The notes: generated by a model from the sequence alone, not told the origin. DNA of 64,000 nucleotides from Protopterus annectens (GCF_019279795.1 NC_056734.1:237613-301612), one strand, 5' to 3'. Shown: positions 11,370 to 22,896, numbered from the stretch's first letter. Numbers and translations are program-made.

Positions 11370-11747
11370 ACTACTGCAGAGATTCAGAGACACACACAAT
11401 ATTTACTGAATGCAAGACACACAATTTTTACTCACTCAAATCTTAAATAAGTGCAGAAAATATACTTAAATCAGCTTATGTCCAATTGATGTATGCAGAT
11501 AAGTCTCAGTAGCCAGCAACTCGATTTAAAATGATTACTAGAAATGCAACCAAGAGAGATTTTAATGCTAGCAGAAACCCCAAGGCAATTAACACTTAAC
11601 AAAGGAATTTCACAACAGTCTAACAACTACTGCAGAGATTCAGAGACACACACAATATTTACTGAATGCAAGACACACAATTTTTACTCACTCAAATCTT
11701 AAATAAGTGCAGAAAATATACTTAAATCAGCTTATGTCCAGTTGATG
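11367..11747. repeat. 257 bp tandem repeat, interrupted by the hAT insertion
   Basis: AACTACTGCAGAGATTCAG begins a unit near 11369 and again near 11626. The second unit breaks at 11747 and resumes at 16489-16590 (CTCAGTAGCCAGTAACTCG and AGATTTTAATGCTAGCAG), matching the first unit at 11500-11580. The array therefore predates the insertion at 11748. Confidence 0.8.
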
Positions 11748-12106
11748 CAGGGGCGGCTCATCCTATCGGACTGCTGGTCTGCAGCCCTCCCACCTACAAA
11801 GAAAAACAAGAAAATAAATCCGTGAAACAGAAAATCTATTCAGACTGCCTTTATCGGCAGTCCGTATGCAGAAAAACAGGTACCCAGCAACCTGTGCTGT
11901 AGGATACCCAGAAATCTGTGTGGTCAACGACCGCACAGAACAGAGGAGCTCCGGACTGCTTCCCTTGCAGTCAGAGCCAATGAGGAGTGAGCTGAGAGCT
12001 CTCTCTCAGCTCTCGCGGGGATTTCGCTGCACGGGCATTGTGTAGAGCGATTGGTTCTGTTGGATTATGTGGCTACCCTGAAGGTCGGTCGTTGCTGGTA
12101 GGTGCA

Positions 12107-12203
12107 GACATGGTCGGACGGTCGCTGGCTTCAGAAGGTAGGAGACATGGTCGCTGGCTTCAGAAGGAAGGAAACATGGTCGGATGGTCGTTGGCTTCAG
12201 AAG
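12107..12203. repeat. Short triplicated GC-rich block
   Basis: ACATGGTC followed by GCTGGCTTCAGAAGG-like sequence recurs three times (starts near 12109, 12146 and 12175) with a small internal GGACGGTC addition in two of them. It lies in a CpG-containing, locally GC-rich stretch (about 11940-12205) near the left end of the hAT insertion. Confidence 0.7.
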
Positions 12204-12205
12204 AG

Positions 12206-12269
<64 letters not shown>
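12206..12269. repeat. (GT)n microsatellite
   Basis: About 64 bp of GT dinucleotide inside the hAT insertion, directly next to the triplicated block. Confidence 0.92.
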
Positions 12270-12270
<1 letters not shown>

Positions 12271-12399
12271 TGTATATGACTGTGTGACAGAGGAATAGAG
12301 AAATTGAAACAGTAGTTATGTATTAAAAATAATATTGTAGGTCTGCATTATAGTGCTTAAACTGTACAGCATATGCATGTGGCAAATGTGTTAAGTATA

Positions 12400-12935
12400 T
12401 GAAATATTCTATTACTGAAATGATTTATCATTGTAAAAACGATATTGATTGTAATACCATACATGTTGTTTTTATTGGCATTTGTCAATCACATACCTCA
12501 CGGTTTGTGTATAAAAACTTCAGGGAGAGAAAACACTTGAACACATACCTGATATTAGAAGAAATTGTGTAACAAATACATTATATTAAAATTAGTTGGA
12601 GTGGCGAAGCAAACATAAATTAAAATTCCTGGCCTTACGGATGCTATATAGCAATATGAGAAAAGGTAATATAAACAGTTCAGAAGAAATTAAAAACATG
12701 TAATGGGATTGTGATATTAAATATCTACACCATGCCTAGATTGAATGAAAGAGCCTCAATTAATCCAAGTGCTAAATGTAAGATGTCTGAAGCATTAATC
12801 ATTTGATTAATTTAATTTTAATTACTTTAAGTGTGTATATATGTTGGTTGTTTTTGATGAAGTGTGATTTACATGAAAGCTGGTAAGGTTTTCCTGAAAT
12901 GGCTTTTTTCTTATTTGTGGCCTATCCCATTTGCT
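12400..12935 (+). pseudogene. Possible Penelope-like GIY-YIG endonuclease fragment
   Basis: One plus-strand frame reads CNTIHVVFIGICQSHTSRFV followed by YKNFRERKHLNTYL. Its spacing resembles the Cys-rich GIY-YIG region of Penelope-like elements, where a C..VVY.I.C stretch is followed by KFRDR..EH. About 300 bp on, TGATGAAGTGTGATTTACATGA resembles the conserved 3' stem of such elements. The frame contains stops and key residues cannot be confirmed. It may be only chance similarity. Confidence 0.3.
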
Positions 12936-15900
12936 TCCTTTTTATGTTATGGATGTAAACTAATAAGTACAACCAAGGTGTCCTTGACGCTGAACCATGT
13001 GTTCAGCAGCCCAGAGACCCACTCATCTTTTCCTCAGCTCTGACTGTATGCTTTTTCATATCAGTGTTTACCTGCTGTAGCTGTGTAGTGAATCTATCCC
13101 ATTAGTGATGGCTGTAGCAGGTAGCCAGCATTACCTGTTGTGCACATAAAGTGCCTTGCATTTTGATACTTTTTATATGCTCTGTGCCATGCATGTAACA
13201 TTTGTGTTTTGTACCTAGTTATCTATCAGATGTCCATTTGTATTGTGTCTTACTCTGAACAGGTGGTGCAGAAGTGGCATCTACCATGTATGAATATGTA
13301 CTTTATTGATACTTCTGAAAGACCACGCCAATGTACTGTTGATTGTTCCATAAGTGCTGTTTCTTATTTTCACCTTAAGGAGCAGTAGACCTTCCTCTAT
13401 AAGTATTATTACACACTGGTCCTATCAGTGCCTTTTATGGCAATGTATATCCAGTCAGTGGGACTGAGGATGGTATGCAAGAGGGCAACATCTTAAAACT
13501 GACACATGGCCATGTGTTTGTTCCCTGGTGTATGGAGAACCACCATACATTTTCTTCACTGCACTGCAATACCACAGTGACATGGCTGGTCAAGTTTGTG
13601 ACTGTGTGTTAGCACTGCAGACAGTACTTTTATGGATACCAACTGCATTTACTTGATGCAGCAAAGTTTGTCACAGTTGTTCACTCAATTATCAGGATGA
13701 CCATCACTAAAATGAGACTACTTTCTTTTATTGCTTGTAGAAAGATTGCTAATTGGTATTGCTTGGCATATACTCATACAGACATCATCTTAGCCAAAAG
13801 GCAGAGAAGTAATATTACTGCCAAATCTCAAAAACAAAAGGGGAGCTTGTACCACCTTCATATAAGACATGTAACATCATTGCTCAATAAGGTAGCCCAT
13901 GTTTACATTCCTATTATAGTGATAATTATTATATAATAATTCCACTATTCTAAACATGCAGGTGGGTAGCTAATGTTAAAAGTTCTACCAAAGGGGACAT
14001 AAATTATATTACAATCAATACAGTTTTAGTGCTTGATAAAGCTTTAGTTTAGTAGCATAAAAGCAATTGCAATATGTGTTCTTAAACAAACTACTCTGAT
14101 AAAAGAACCTGACATGCACAGTACAATGATGGTGTATTAACAGAAAAGTTGTTTTACCCATAGTATAGTGAAGCTATATTTTAAAATATTTCAGAATTTT
14201 CACTTCTTCTATTTGGTTGACTGCATGGATAACAATTCAACATGGATACTGTTTAATTTTTCCACATATATTTGTACCAATTTGCTCATTGTATAGTTAA
14301 TCCACTTTCTATCAATTAAGTCACACCAACAACACCTTTTTTGTTGTTTGCTTTTAACACACCTCCTTATGGTATCATGACATTTTTATTGGCTGCATTC
14401 ATTAACAATCAATAGGAAGGAGATGAAAGTTCAAAGTGTAACAAACAAAATAACTTTAGTCTGAGATATTAACCAATATAATTTATTTTTAATATTTTCA
14501 TTTTTACATTCATATTCTTGTTGCTAAGTGAGCTACATGCTCTTGAGGGGTATAGTGTGAAATACCATGGTGGGAGAGAAACATACTTTGTCACATTTCA
14601 TGTTTAATGCACTATACTAGAGATACTGATAGCTGGCTAGTGATTATAGGCATATGAAGCATTTCTATATATTCATTAATATTCCAAAAAACAAATGATA
14701 TACAACCTTTAACATAAACCATTGGTGATGCTGAATAAACTTTTATTTCACATTGCAAGATATACATCTTGACAGGGTGCATGCTATTTTTACTGTTAAT
14801 TATGCAAATTGGTATACTTTTTATATTTCTGTAAGCATTTCAGAAAGGAATTTACTGGCTCATGTAAAGTTTCAAGTCTCCTGAAAAAAAAAACTGCTGT
14901 TGACGGAACCATTGCTGGCTTACCTAACACCCAGTGCTGTTCTCCAATCTGGTTGAGATAGGGAAAAAGCACTTAAGCACTTTCTGTTCTTTTTTTTAAC
15001 TGAGTTATATTTTATTTAATCAACAGTTGCAGTTTTAAACCCCAAAGTATTCCATAAAGCAAATCCTAAAAGTATTTACAATATTTACAAGCTCATCTAT
15101 TCAATTAGTAAATCAGTAAAGACTGAAGTTAGAAAATAATGACAGACATTTGAGTTTCAGTTTTCATACCATTCAGAAAATTCATACTAATGCAAGACCT
15201 ATTCTATTATCTTTCTAAGTTTATAAGAGCAATATTTTAAAAATTGTCCTTATTTTTGGGCCTTTGTCCCACTTCTTTGTATGGCTTTGTCCAGATTTCT
15301 TGCTCTGAGGTTGAGAGGTATGACAAATGTGTCAGGGTCATCACAATCAGCCAGAGATATTTCAAATTGTGACATACATGTTGCACCCCACTTCCCCATG
15401 TAATGACTGGATATGTTGAAGCAAGGCAAGGAGTAGTTATGCTGTGTAAATGTGCAGAGTACCCCCCCCCATTCAAGGTATATACAAGTACTAGAGTCGC
15501 TTTTCATCTGTCCTTGATTTTTGCAGAATGGTCTGGTTTCTGTCATATTTTTTTGTACTGTGGATTTATGCTTATTACTCAAAGTGCCTGTTGCTCTGTG
15601 TTTAAGTAGCAATACTTTAATGACCATCAGGTAAGCTTGGCTGAGATTGTAAGATGCAAGTAAGCTTTAATAAGCATACTGTTAAAGAATTGCCAACATT
15701 GAAAGCCTTTCTGTTGTTGCCATGTAGAGAATACTTAACTAGATAATGTATAAGCCTTGGGTATTGAAATGCATATGACAGTATTTGTAATAAAGGACAG
15801 GATTACATTATTTCAAGAAGCTCATTACACTTGGAGACTTCCAGGCTTTACCTGTAAACTAAACAGAATGCCAATTGTGTGGTCCATAACCTGTACATTA

Positions 15901-16380
15901 ATCCTTTTAAGCAATGTATCTTGAGCTTATTTCTTGTTTGCTTTTCATTTTTTACTTTGATCATGTTTTCCCCATGAAACAAGTAGATAGTTGTTAGGCA
16001 GCAGGTCTTTTCTTGGATAAGGAACATGTTTACAAGTGGGGGCATCAGAGATTTCTACTTTCAGCATGTTACTTGGTACTTTAATAAAGCTGAATATAAA
16101 TTATAATTAGAACTGCAGTGCAATAAGTGGTTTGAGTTGAGTGCTGCTTGTTTTTCTTGTACTTGATTTTGACTGGCATTCCATTAATGTATTTAAAAAA
16201 GTAATTTATGTTTTCATGCCTCACAATCTTTTTGTTTCCATCTAGATATTAAGTAAGCTGGCATGCAGCCAATGCATTGAAATATTTTTATTCTTCTACA
16301 CTTCATTATGTCTTGATTGGACTCTCATAATGACGGTTTAGCACACAGGGCAGTGTATTTAGTTAGTTTTTTGTGGTTTT
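12936..16380. other. Interior of the hAT insertion, unassigned
   Basis: AT-rich sequence with no open frame longer than about 125 codons and no recognisable domain. A stretch near 15250-15400 on the minus strand (around CATACCTCTCAACCTC) looks like an old interspersed repeat but was not identified. The right end (16385-16465) is C-rich with CCACACCCCTTCCCATTG-like blocks, common in the subterminal part of hAT elements. Confidence 0.5.
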
Positions 16381-16619
16381 GAGCATAGCTCCTCCCCTTT
16401 CTAGTTGGCCACACCCCTTCCCATTGACCCCACCCATTCAGCTGTCTCCTGCAGCCCCCCTTTGATTTGAAGTCACCAGCCACCACTGAGTTGATGTATG
16501 CAGAGAAGTCTCAGTAGCCAGTAACTCGATTTAAAATTATTACTAGAAATGTAACCAAGACAGATTTTAATGCTAGCAGAAACCCATCAGAAATAATCAC
16601 ACCTCAAGGCTAGTCAAGC

Positions 16620-16770
16620 AGCATGACACACGTGGTTGGCGTAATGGTTAAGGTCTTTATCTCACAAATACAAGATACTGGTGTTGATTCTCACTTTTAG
16701 TTACTGATTAGGCTTGTAATAGTCTGCAGACTGATAGCCTAGTATTTACCAATGAACCTATGCACTTTTA
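16620..16770 (+). repeat. tRNA-derived SINE with a CR1-like tail
   Basis: An RNA polymerase III A box (TGGCGTAATGG at 16637-16647) and B box (GGTGTTGATTCTC at 16680-16692) lie about 33 bp apart, as in tRNA genes. The following 70 bp does not continue as a tRNA. It matches the 3' end of CR1 copy A instead: both have GATAGCCTAGTAT followed by AACCTATG. A shared 3' end lets the CR1 reverse transcriptase copy the SINE RNA. No TSD was found. Confidence 0.6.
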
Positions 16771-17129
16771 CAACTTACACTTAACAAAAAAAAATACATA
16801 CTATTTTCTTTTGGGGGAGCTCTGTCCCCTGTCTGAGATATATATATATAATAACTTAGTTAAATGAATTTTAGTCATTCTCCATTCAACCCAATATCTT
16901 AATCAAGGCTGACTTCAACTGCCACACTATAGACTGGGAATCACACACAACCTCAAACTTACAAGCTCAGTGGTTCCTGGACTTTGCCATTAGGAATGCC
17001 CTGTACCAAGTAGTCCACAAGTCCACTAAGGGTGCAAAAATCATTGACCTAGTCCTCCCCAACTTGTGGAAATATTGCATTCCACTAGTGTAATGCTCTG
17101 ACTGGTCAGGTTGGTTCCTACAGCTATTT

Positions 17130-17440
17130 TCTTTGAAATAAAAACAAAACCTGGGGTATTTGGGTAATCCTGGTACTTTTAGAAATTATTCCAAGGCAAA
17201 GATCCTACTTTTGGTGGCACCAAAGCATTGTAAGCCCCCCCAAATCCCAAGAAATACCATGAGTTGCTCCCTCCCACCCCACGGAAATAGTATATATCGT
17301 GTATATAGCTGCATAGAGACAGTGTTACCTACCTGAAATAAAAACACAAATAACAACACCTGCTGGAAAACCACCCTGCTGGAATTAATAAACAAAATAA
17401 AAAAAAAAAAAAATAAATAAGAGAGTGCAATACTCACCAA
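17130..17440. other. Unassigned insert inside CR1 copy E
   Basis: AT-rich sequence with C-runs (17227-17233) and an A-run near 17400. It separates the endonuclease from the linker of copy E and has no recognised feature. Confidence 0.4.
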
Positions 17441-17845
17441 GCTAAGAGCTCCCTCAGCAGACTAAATAAATAAATAATCCAAGGCACTAAGTAAGTCTAC
17501 CAAAGCCACATTTAAGATAAAAGTGGCCTTCTAGGCTAATAGCAACCACAAAGCATTTTTCAGCTGTGTCCAAAAACCTCAAAGGCAATACACAACAATG
17601 TGCTGAACTAATTGTAAATGGCACCGCCAATGCTGAGCCAGAGAATTAGGAAATCTTCTGGCTGATAAATTCAGCTCCAATTTTACCCCACCTTCCCCTG
17701 TAGACTCCTATCAAGAAATACCCTCAACCTCAACTCCTCCAGCTGTCACTAGGGAACAGGACCTCAGTGTGCTCTCCAAAGTCAAAACTCCAATGTCAGT
17801 GGACCGGATAACATCTTAGGATACCTTCTTCACTCATTAACACCT

Positions 17846-18810
17846 GCTTGGTTTGGAATTTTACATCTCTAGCAGTCTACGCATATCTTGATTTGCAAAG
17901 CATTTTCTGAAAAGTAAACAACAAAATAAACAAATGTGAATATTTTGTGAACAATAAAAGTTATTAAAACTGAAGAAATTACAATATCAGTAAGAAGTAT
18001 TATTTACAGTCATAATAGTGAATGCAGAGTATTTTCCATAAATACTGCAATGTACTGTAATGCACACAAATCCCATATAATATTTTTTCTAAACTTTCAC
18101 AAACATATTTTCATATCTTGAAAACTATACAACCTAGGCATCTATTTTTAGAACATTTTTGTTAACCAGACATAAGCTGTCACTTGACAACAAGAAATTC
18201 CTCTATAAGTGCATGTTTATTGAGACATTAACAGAAAATATGGAAACATATGTTTAATTGTACAGTTAGCAAAACAAATAAAGCTGGATATCTCTCAAGA
18301 TGTGCAACTTGCAGTGCAACTATTAAAGATAATTTTCTTCAACCAAATCTCAGGTTTCGCCTAATGTCATGCAGCAGTTTGAAAGTCACTTGTTTTTTGA
18401 AGTGTTACTTACGTACACATGGAAATACTGCTTATTGTCATACCAACAAACTAGCACTATTTCCAGTGTAATCTGATACACACCAGCATTTCCACTGATT
18501 TGTCCTGTCTTCCACATTGGTCGTTCACATCATACACCTCAACAGAATGTAGGTCTCTCAGCTATGAAAATATGAACTATGAACCTAAGAATAAGTGGCA
18601 AACAAAGTTAATTTCTCAACTGCAGGACACCCTAGACCAAAAGTCTTAATGTTATTTTGTAAATAATTCCTTGACCATTCTAATATTGCTTATTATTAGC
18701 TGGTAAGTCACTTAGTTAAAGAAGCCAGAACAAGAAAAGTTTTGGACATGAGAAGGTCTTGCCGTAAAGTATACAAAAAAAGGCATTTTAGGCTTGAGTG
18801 AGTTAATAGC
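17846..18810. mobile_element. Unidentified 0.96 kb insertion in CR1 copy E
   Basis: CR1 homology stops at about 17845 (TCACTCATTAACACC) and resumes at 18811 at nearly the next codon of the same protein region. The intervening DNA is AT-rich with no long frame. Near 18565-18590 it contains a CTATGAAC-like CR1 tail motif, so a short CR1-mobilised element may be part of it. No convincing inverted repeats or target duplication were found. Confidence 0.4.
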
Positions 18811-20399
18811 ATGAAACATGACCTGTTGTGCCCACTTGAAACACTTTTCACTCATAGCCTCCAAATAGGCTTTGTGCCAAGTGAATGGAAGATGGCAACT
18901 GTTATCCAGCTTCACAAAGGTGGGCGATCCATGGACCTGGAAAACTACATACCTGTAAGCCTGACTAGTGTCATATGTAAGGTCTTGGCAAAAATAATCA
19001 TGGAAATCTTCAGGCATTGGATCCAACCCAGTTTTGTTTTGTGAAGGGCAGATCATGCTTAGTCAGCCTGGTAGATTTCTTTGAGGTGGTCAGCAAAGCA
19101 GTGGATGAGGGAAAATTGGTGCTTGCTGCATACCTTAGCCTGGCCATTGCTTGAGCACAATACCCCCACTTGGGCATTATGTACACGCTCATAAATGTAG
19201 GTATAAACCCATATGTCACCCACTGTATAGCCAGTTAGCTCACAGAGAGAACACAAGAAGTCAGGTTAGGTGAGACTAGCTCCACACAAAGGCCAGTCTG
19301 TTGAGTAGTCTCTCAAGTCAAGGCCAGCGGCAAAGGCCTCTGGCTGACCAAGTTTGCAGAAGAGTGCAAACTAAGAGCAGGCATAGAATCCCCCAAAGAC
19401 ACCAAAACATCCTCCAAGAAGGCCTAACACAGGCTAATAAATGGTGCCAGAGTCATGGTCTAAAACTCAATACAAAAAATGCATTGTAATAATTTCTTTT
19501 GGAAAGACAATCAAACCTGTAAATTAATGCATTGATAATACACTCCTAAGAGTTGGCCCTGTGGTCAAGGATTTGGGAACACATATAGACAGTGACTTGA
19601 TCTTTGACTATCATAGGTCTACTTTAGTAACAAAATCATTCTGTGTTTTGCAACTTATAAGCAAGGTTATGGCATTTAGGTCCAAAGATGCCACTGTTCC
19701 GTTGTACTCAGCCCTCATTAGACTAATCATTGTGTGCAATTCCTCCTTTATGTACCTGAATAGACATATGCAACAAATGGGGCATTCTCAGAGGTTCCAC
19801 AATAAAGAATACGTGGTATAGAAAAACATGTTGTACACAGACTGACTCAAAGCCTAATCTTTATACTTTGTCTCCTAGAGACTACTGAGTGGTAATGTAT
19901 GCTTGGCCTTCAAAGTGGCCTCTCATGCAGCCCTTATGGACCTGTTGCAGATCTGTATAGCAAAATAGCATCAGAAACGCCTGACCTAGGGATCTTAGCC
20001 TTGTGTATAATATAAATAAGACATGTTGGAGAGCCAGGTGTGTGTCTCAGGGACTACCATTTCTCTGGAGCAGGTTTTCCATTTATGTGAAGCAGAGTTC
20101 TTTTCTGCAGTTATTTAAGTGCGGCTTGAATCAGATCTCAAATTTACCCTTGGTCTGACACTTATGTCCCTATAAGAAAGTGAAAGCTTGTAAATGCTTG
20201 AAAATCTGAGTGGTGTTATTACCTGTCAGGGGAGGCATGGCTAGGCTTAGAAAATGCCTTTAGGGTTGTTATAATAGGAATCACCTATGAAACTATGAAC
20301 ATGTATCCTTTTGTAGTGTATGAGATTTTTTTTTTTCATATACTACCAATTACAGAAAGAAAAAAAAGTGCATGAGTGCAAAGTGTTTTACCCGCTTTC

Positions 20400-20990
20400 A
20401 TCTGGTGAACTGGGAATGGGGTATATGGGCACTACTGCATCAAGTGTGTGGTATTTTTAATGCATAAGGTATCATCTACAGTGTTTGTATACAAGCTAAC
20501 CAGGGAGTTTCCACATCTCACCCATATGGAACACAGGTGATCTCTATCCATGATTTGTAAGGGGTGACTTCTGAGAGGGGCATCTTATGGGTGATGCTGG
20601 ATACCCTGGCTCATGACACCACTCAGAAGTCCTCATAATCAAACTGAACATGATCACAGCCATGCACTCACACAAACCAGAAATATCATAAAATGTGCTT
20701 TTGGGCTGCTGAAATCACAATTCTGCTACCTGGATACATCTGGTGGTGCCCTACAGTATGACCCTGTCATGTGTGCAAAAATACTGATGGTTTATGCTAC
20801 ATTACACAGTATTATAGTTAGAAAGCAGCTACAACAGGGTGGCCTTATTCAGGGAACCACAGTCTCCAGCACCACAGCTAGCACGCATGAGGAGTCAGAG
20901 GAGGAGACATCAGCAGGGGATGACCATGCCAGATGGAGGTGTCACACTGTGCTGTGGCACTAGCAAAGAGGCAGTGGATTGCACACAGCT
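20400..20990 (+). pseudogene. PIF/Harbinger transposase C-terminal relic
   Basis: Near 20590-20613 one frame reads MGDAGYPGS, the GDxGYP motif carrying a catalytic Asp of Harbinger transposases. A frameshift follows and the next frame (20613-20963) continues with MTPLRSP, TRNIIKCAFGLLKSQF, CYLDTSGGALQYDP and a final helical stretch, which is the standard C-terminal order (TRxxIExxFGxLKxRF). The upstream part of the transposase is not recognisable. A Glu-rich C-terminal tail ends at 20963. Terminal repeats were not found. Confidence 0.7.
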
Positions 20991-21039
20991 TTACAACATA
21001 AATATGCAAGAGCAAAGCAGATATAGTACAGTAAAAAAA

Positions 21040-21350
21040 GATGCATACAAAAACACCACACTGTGTTTATCTATGCATAAGCTGGCCACACTGTGCAACA
21101 GACAGAGGCAACCCATGTAGCAATGTACAAAGCGCAGGACACATTTATCATCATTTGCACAGGTGGAGAAGGTAATACATAACTATCCAAGATCTAACAA
21201 CACATATAGAAGTAAAGTGATGCATACAAAAACACTGTATTGTGCTTTCCAAGATACAGGATAACCACAATGTGCATCAGACATAGGCATTCCAACTAGC
21301 AATGTACAAAGGGCAGGGCACAGTTATCATCATTTGCTGAAGTAGAGAAG
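21040..21350. repeat. Tandem duplication, about 180 bp period
   Basis: GATGCATACAAAAACAC starts at 21040 and again at 21219. Each copy continues with a CACA(A)TGTGCA(A/T)CAGACA block, AGCAATGTACAAAG, and ATCATCATTTGC. The second copy is clearly diverged. It lies just after the Harbinger relic and may be part of that element's 3' region. Confidence 0.75.
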
Positions 21351-21480
21351 AGAGTCCAGTAGTGTGTGTCTTTTACAGGGAAAAACGTGAGTGTTAGCAG
21401 AGAGGTGCACAAAAATACAAAGTCTTGTAGGGGAAGTGTCAAAAATAGTATTAGAAGCATTCTGTTTATATCTATGTGTG

Positions 21481-21504
21481 TATCTATATCTATCTATCTA
21501 TCTA

Positions 21505-21559
<55 letters not shown>

Positions 21560-21566
21560 ATATATA
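21481..21566. repeat. Compound (TATC)n(TA)n(TG)n microsatellite
   Basis: TATC tetramers grade into about 30 bp of TA and then about 20 bp of TG, ending with a further short TA run. Confidence 0.92.
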
Positions 21567-21569
21567 AAC

Positions 21570-22590
21570 ATATAATATTGGGGTATAACCGTGCCCATAC
21601 CTTATGTCGATGGCTGTTGCACTTGAATGATAGATGTACCTATATGACACAAGTGAGACAGGTGCTTTATACACTGTAATGTGACTAACAGGTAAAAATA
21701 GGGACCTTTCCACTTCTGTCTCAACATTCAGCACTGCACTCTGGAACACTCTAGAAGTAGTACTGGTGTTAAGTGAGGCCAGGAACTCCTATCTCTCCAT
21801 AAGGTGGTTGTTCCATAGATGGCCCACTGCCTAGTACCATCAGTTCTCGTGCAATGGCCTGTGCCCTGTGGGTGGAAGCATGGGTCATATAGGTCACTCA
21901 GCAGTGACCCCTATCATAATTTCAATCCTGACCACCCACAACATTTGCATTGGTGACAACTTTGCACCTGATATAGTCACAGAAGGGCTGATTGGCAGAG
22001 GTGGAAGCAAAGAGCCATTTACCTTGAAAACAGAGGGCCTCTAGTGCCCACCTAATTTTCTGCCTCTCTAAACCTGAGCCTGCAGGTAGATGCAGATTTC
22101 TGTGCCAATTTCATCTGCATGTCTCTGTTGTTATGAAGAACACACTGGAATCAACAGCTGTTGCCTCACATGTGTATTACAAATCCCAGCAAATGTTCTA
22201 TAATAACAAGCCAGCAACAACAAATTAATAGGGCCCGACACTCCAATTTGTGAATCTACAAAACAATTTTATACGTGAATATCAACCATAATTGGGTCCT
22301 TAGCACAATCCCCTCCTTCCCCCAACACAACATGACTGCAAGCATGCACGTTAACGAATACACAACTTAACAGGCACAGTGACCACCTGCTACAACCTCG
22401 ACAGAAATTTCTTAAATTAGAATTACATATGTATAAGGTACACAACATTGTAGTACTGTATGATGCACTTTTAACACTGATACACCCTACAGTAATGTGA
22501 CTTCATTCCACTGTATGTTGGTTCTAAGCTTTACAGTAAATAGCACACAAAACCTATTTACTTGTGCATATAAATAGTTCTGAAAATAGT
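21570..22590. other. Unassigned stretch
   Basis: No frame longer than about 85 codons and no recognised repeat end. Nothing can be assigned here. Confidence 0.5.
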
Positions 22591-22594
22591 AACA

Positions 22595-22700
22595 CATTTA
22601 TTTATTTATTTATTTATTTGACATTTGTTAATTGGGAAAGTCCAACTGGGCATAGCCTTTTTCAGTGGAGGCCCGGGGAAAAAATCTCCATATAACGTTA
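22595..22700 (-). repeat. 3' end fragment of the L2/Rex1-like LINE family
   Basis: A (TTTA)n run at 22597-22619 is followed by ACATTTGTTAATTGGGAAAG and a TTTTCAGTGGAGGC block, the same order as at 31061-31150 and 52281-52375. On the minus strand this is the 3' terminus with a TAAA-repeat tail. Only about 100 bp are present. Confidence 0.75.
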
Positions 22701-22896
22701 GTCAGAATAAAAATGTGTTACAGTACATGACAGATATTAACAAGGAATATGACAATATAAGCAGTAAAAATAAAATTATATTACTTTAGTAAACAATATA
22801 GTAGTGCTATGTAGCAACAGGTACTTGCAGTAGGACACCACTATGTTCCAACAAAAGTTTCCGTCTTCTGTAGCTCGATGAAGAGCTGTGGCTTTA

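Larger units (their letters stand above)
11748..16488. mobile_element. hAT-type DNA transposon insertion, 4.74 kb, no transposase seen
   Basis: The insertion is bounded by an 8 bp direct repeat AGTTGATG (11740-11747 and 16489-16496), the duplication length of the hAT superfamily. The ends are imperfect inverted repeats: CAGGGGCGGCTC at the left and, read on the minus strand, CAGTGGTGGCTGG at the right, both followed further in by a CTGCAG-containing pyrimidine/purine block. The interrupted tandem repeat outside gives an independent empty-site comparison. No hAT transposase (zf-BED or dimerisation region) is recognisable inside, so it is a non-autonomous or gutted copy carrying other DNA, including a GT repeat and a possible Penelope fragment. 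Confidence 0.8.
16856..20310 (+). mobile_element. Decayed CR1-type LINE, copy E
   Basis: Plus-strand pieces in the right order: endonuclease (16880-17090, FNCHTIDWES then GAKIIDLVLPN), linker before RT (17440-17845, NLLADKFSSNFTPPSP), RT start (18811-19010, LFTHSLQIGFVPSEWKMAT and HKGG), RT core and thumb (19040-19820), C terminus and 3' end to about 20310, with a CTATGAAACTATGAAC end. It is much more decayed than copies A and C. The catalytic RT box reads FAEECK instead of FADDCK, so both aspartates are lost. Two stretches (17130-17440 and 17846-18810) do not belong to CR1. Confidence 0.65.

Noticed and set aside
12038..12298. Open frame with a long Cys-Val run
   Set aside because: The frame is produced by translation through a GT microsatellite. 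The same applies at 21366-21680, 30591-30861, 55822-56150 and 62018-62254.
15237..15627. Two overlapping minus-strand open frames of 79 and 125 codons in the hAT interior
   Set aside because: No domain, overlapping frames and no hAT transposase motifs. The stretch reads like an old interspersed repeat.
16630..16700. Functional tRNA gene
   Set aside because: A and B boxes are present but the acceptor stem does not close and the sequence runs into a CR1-like tail, so it is a SINE.
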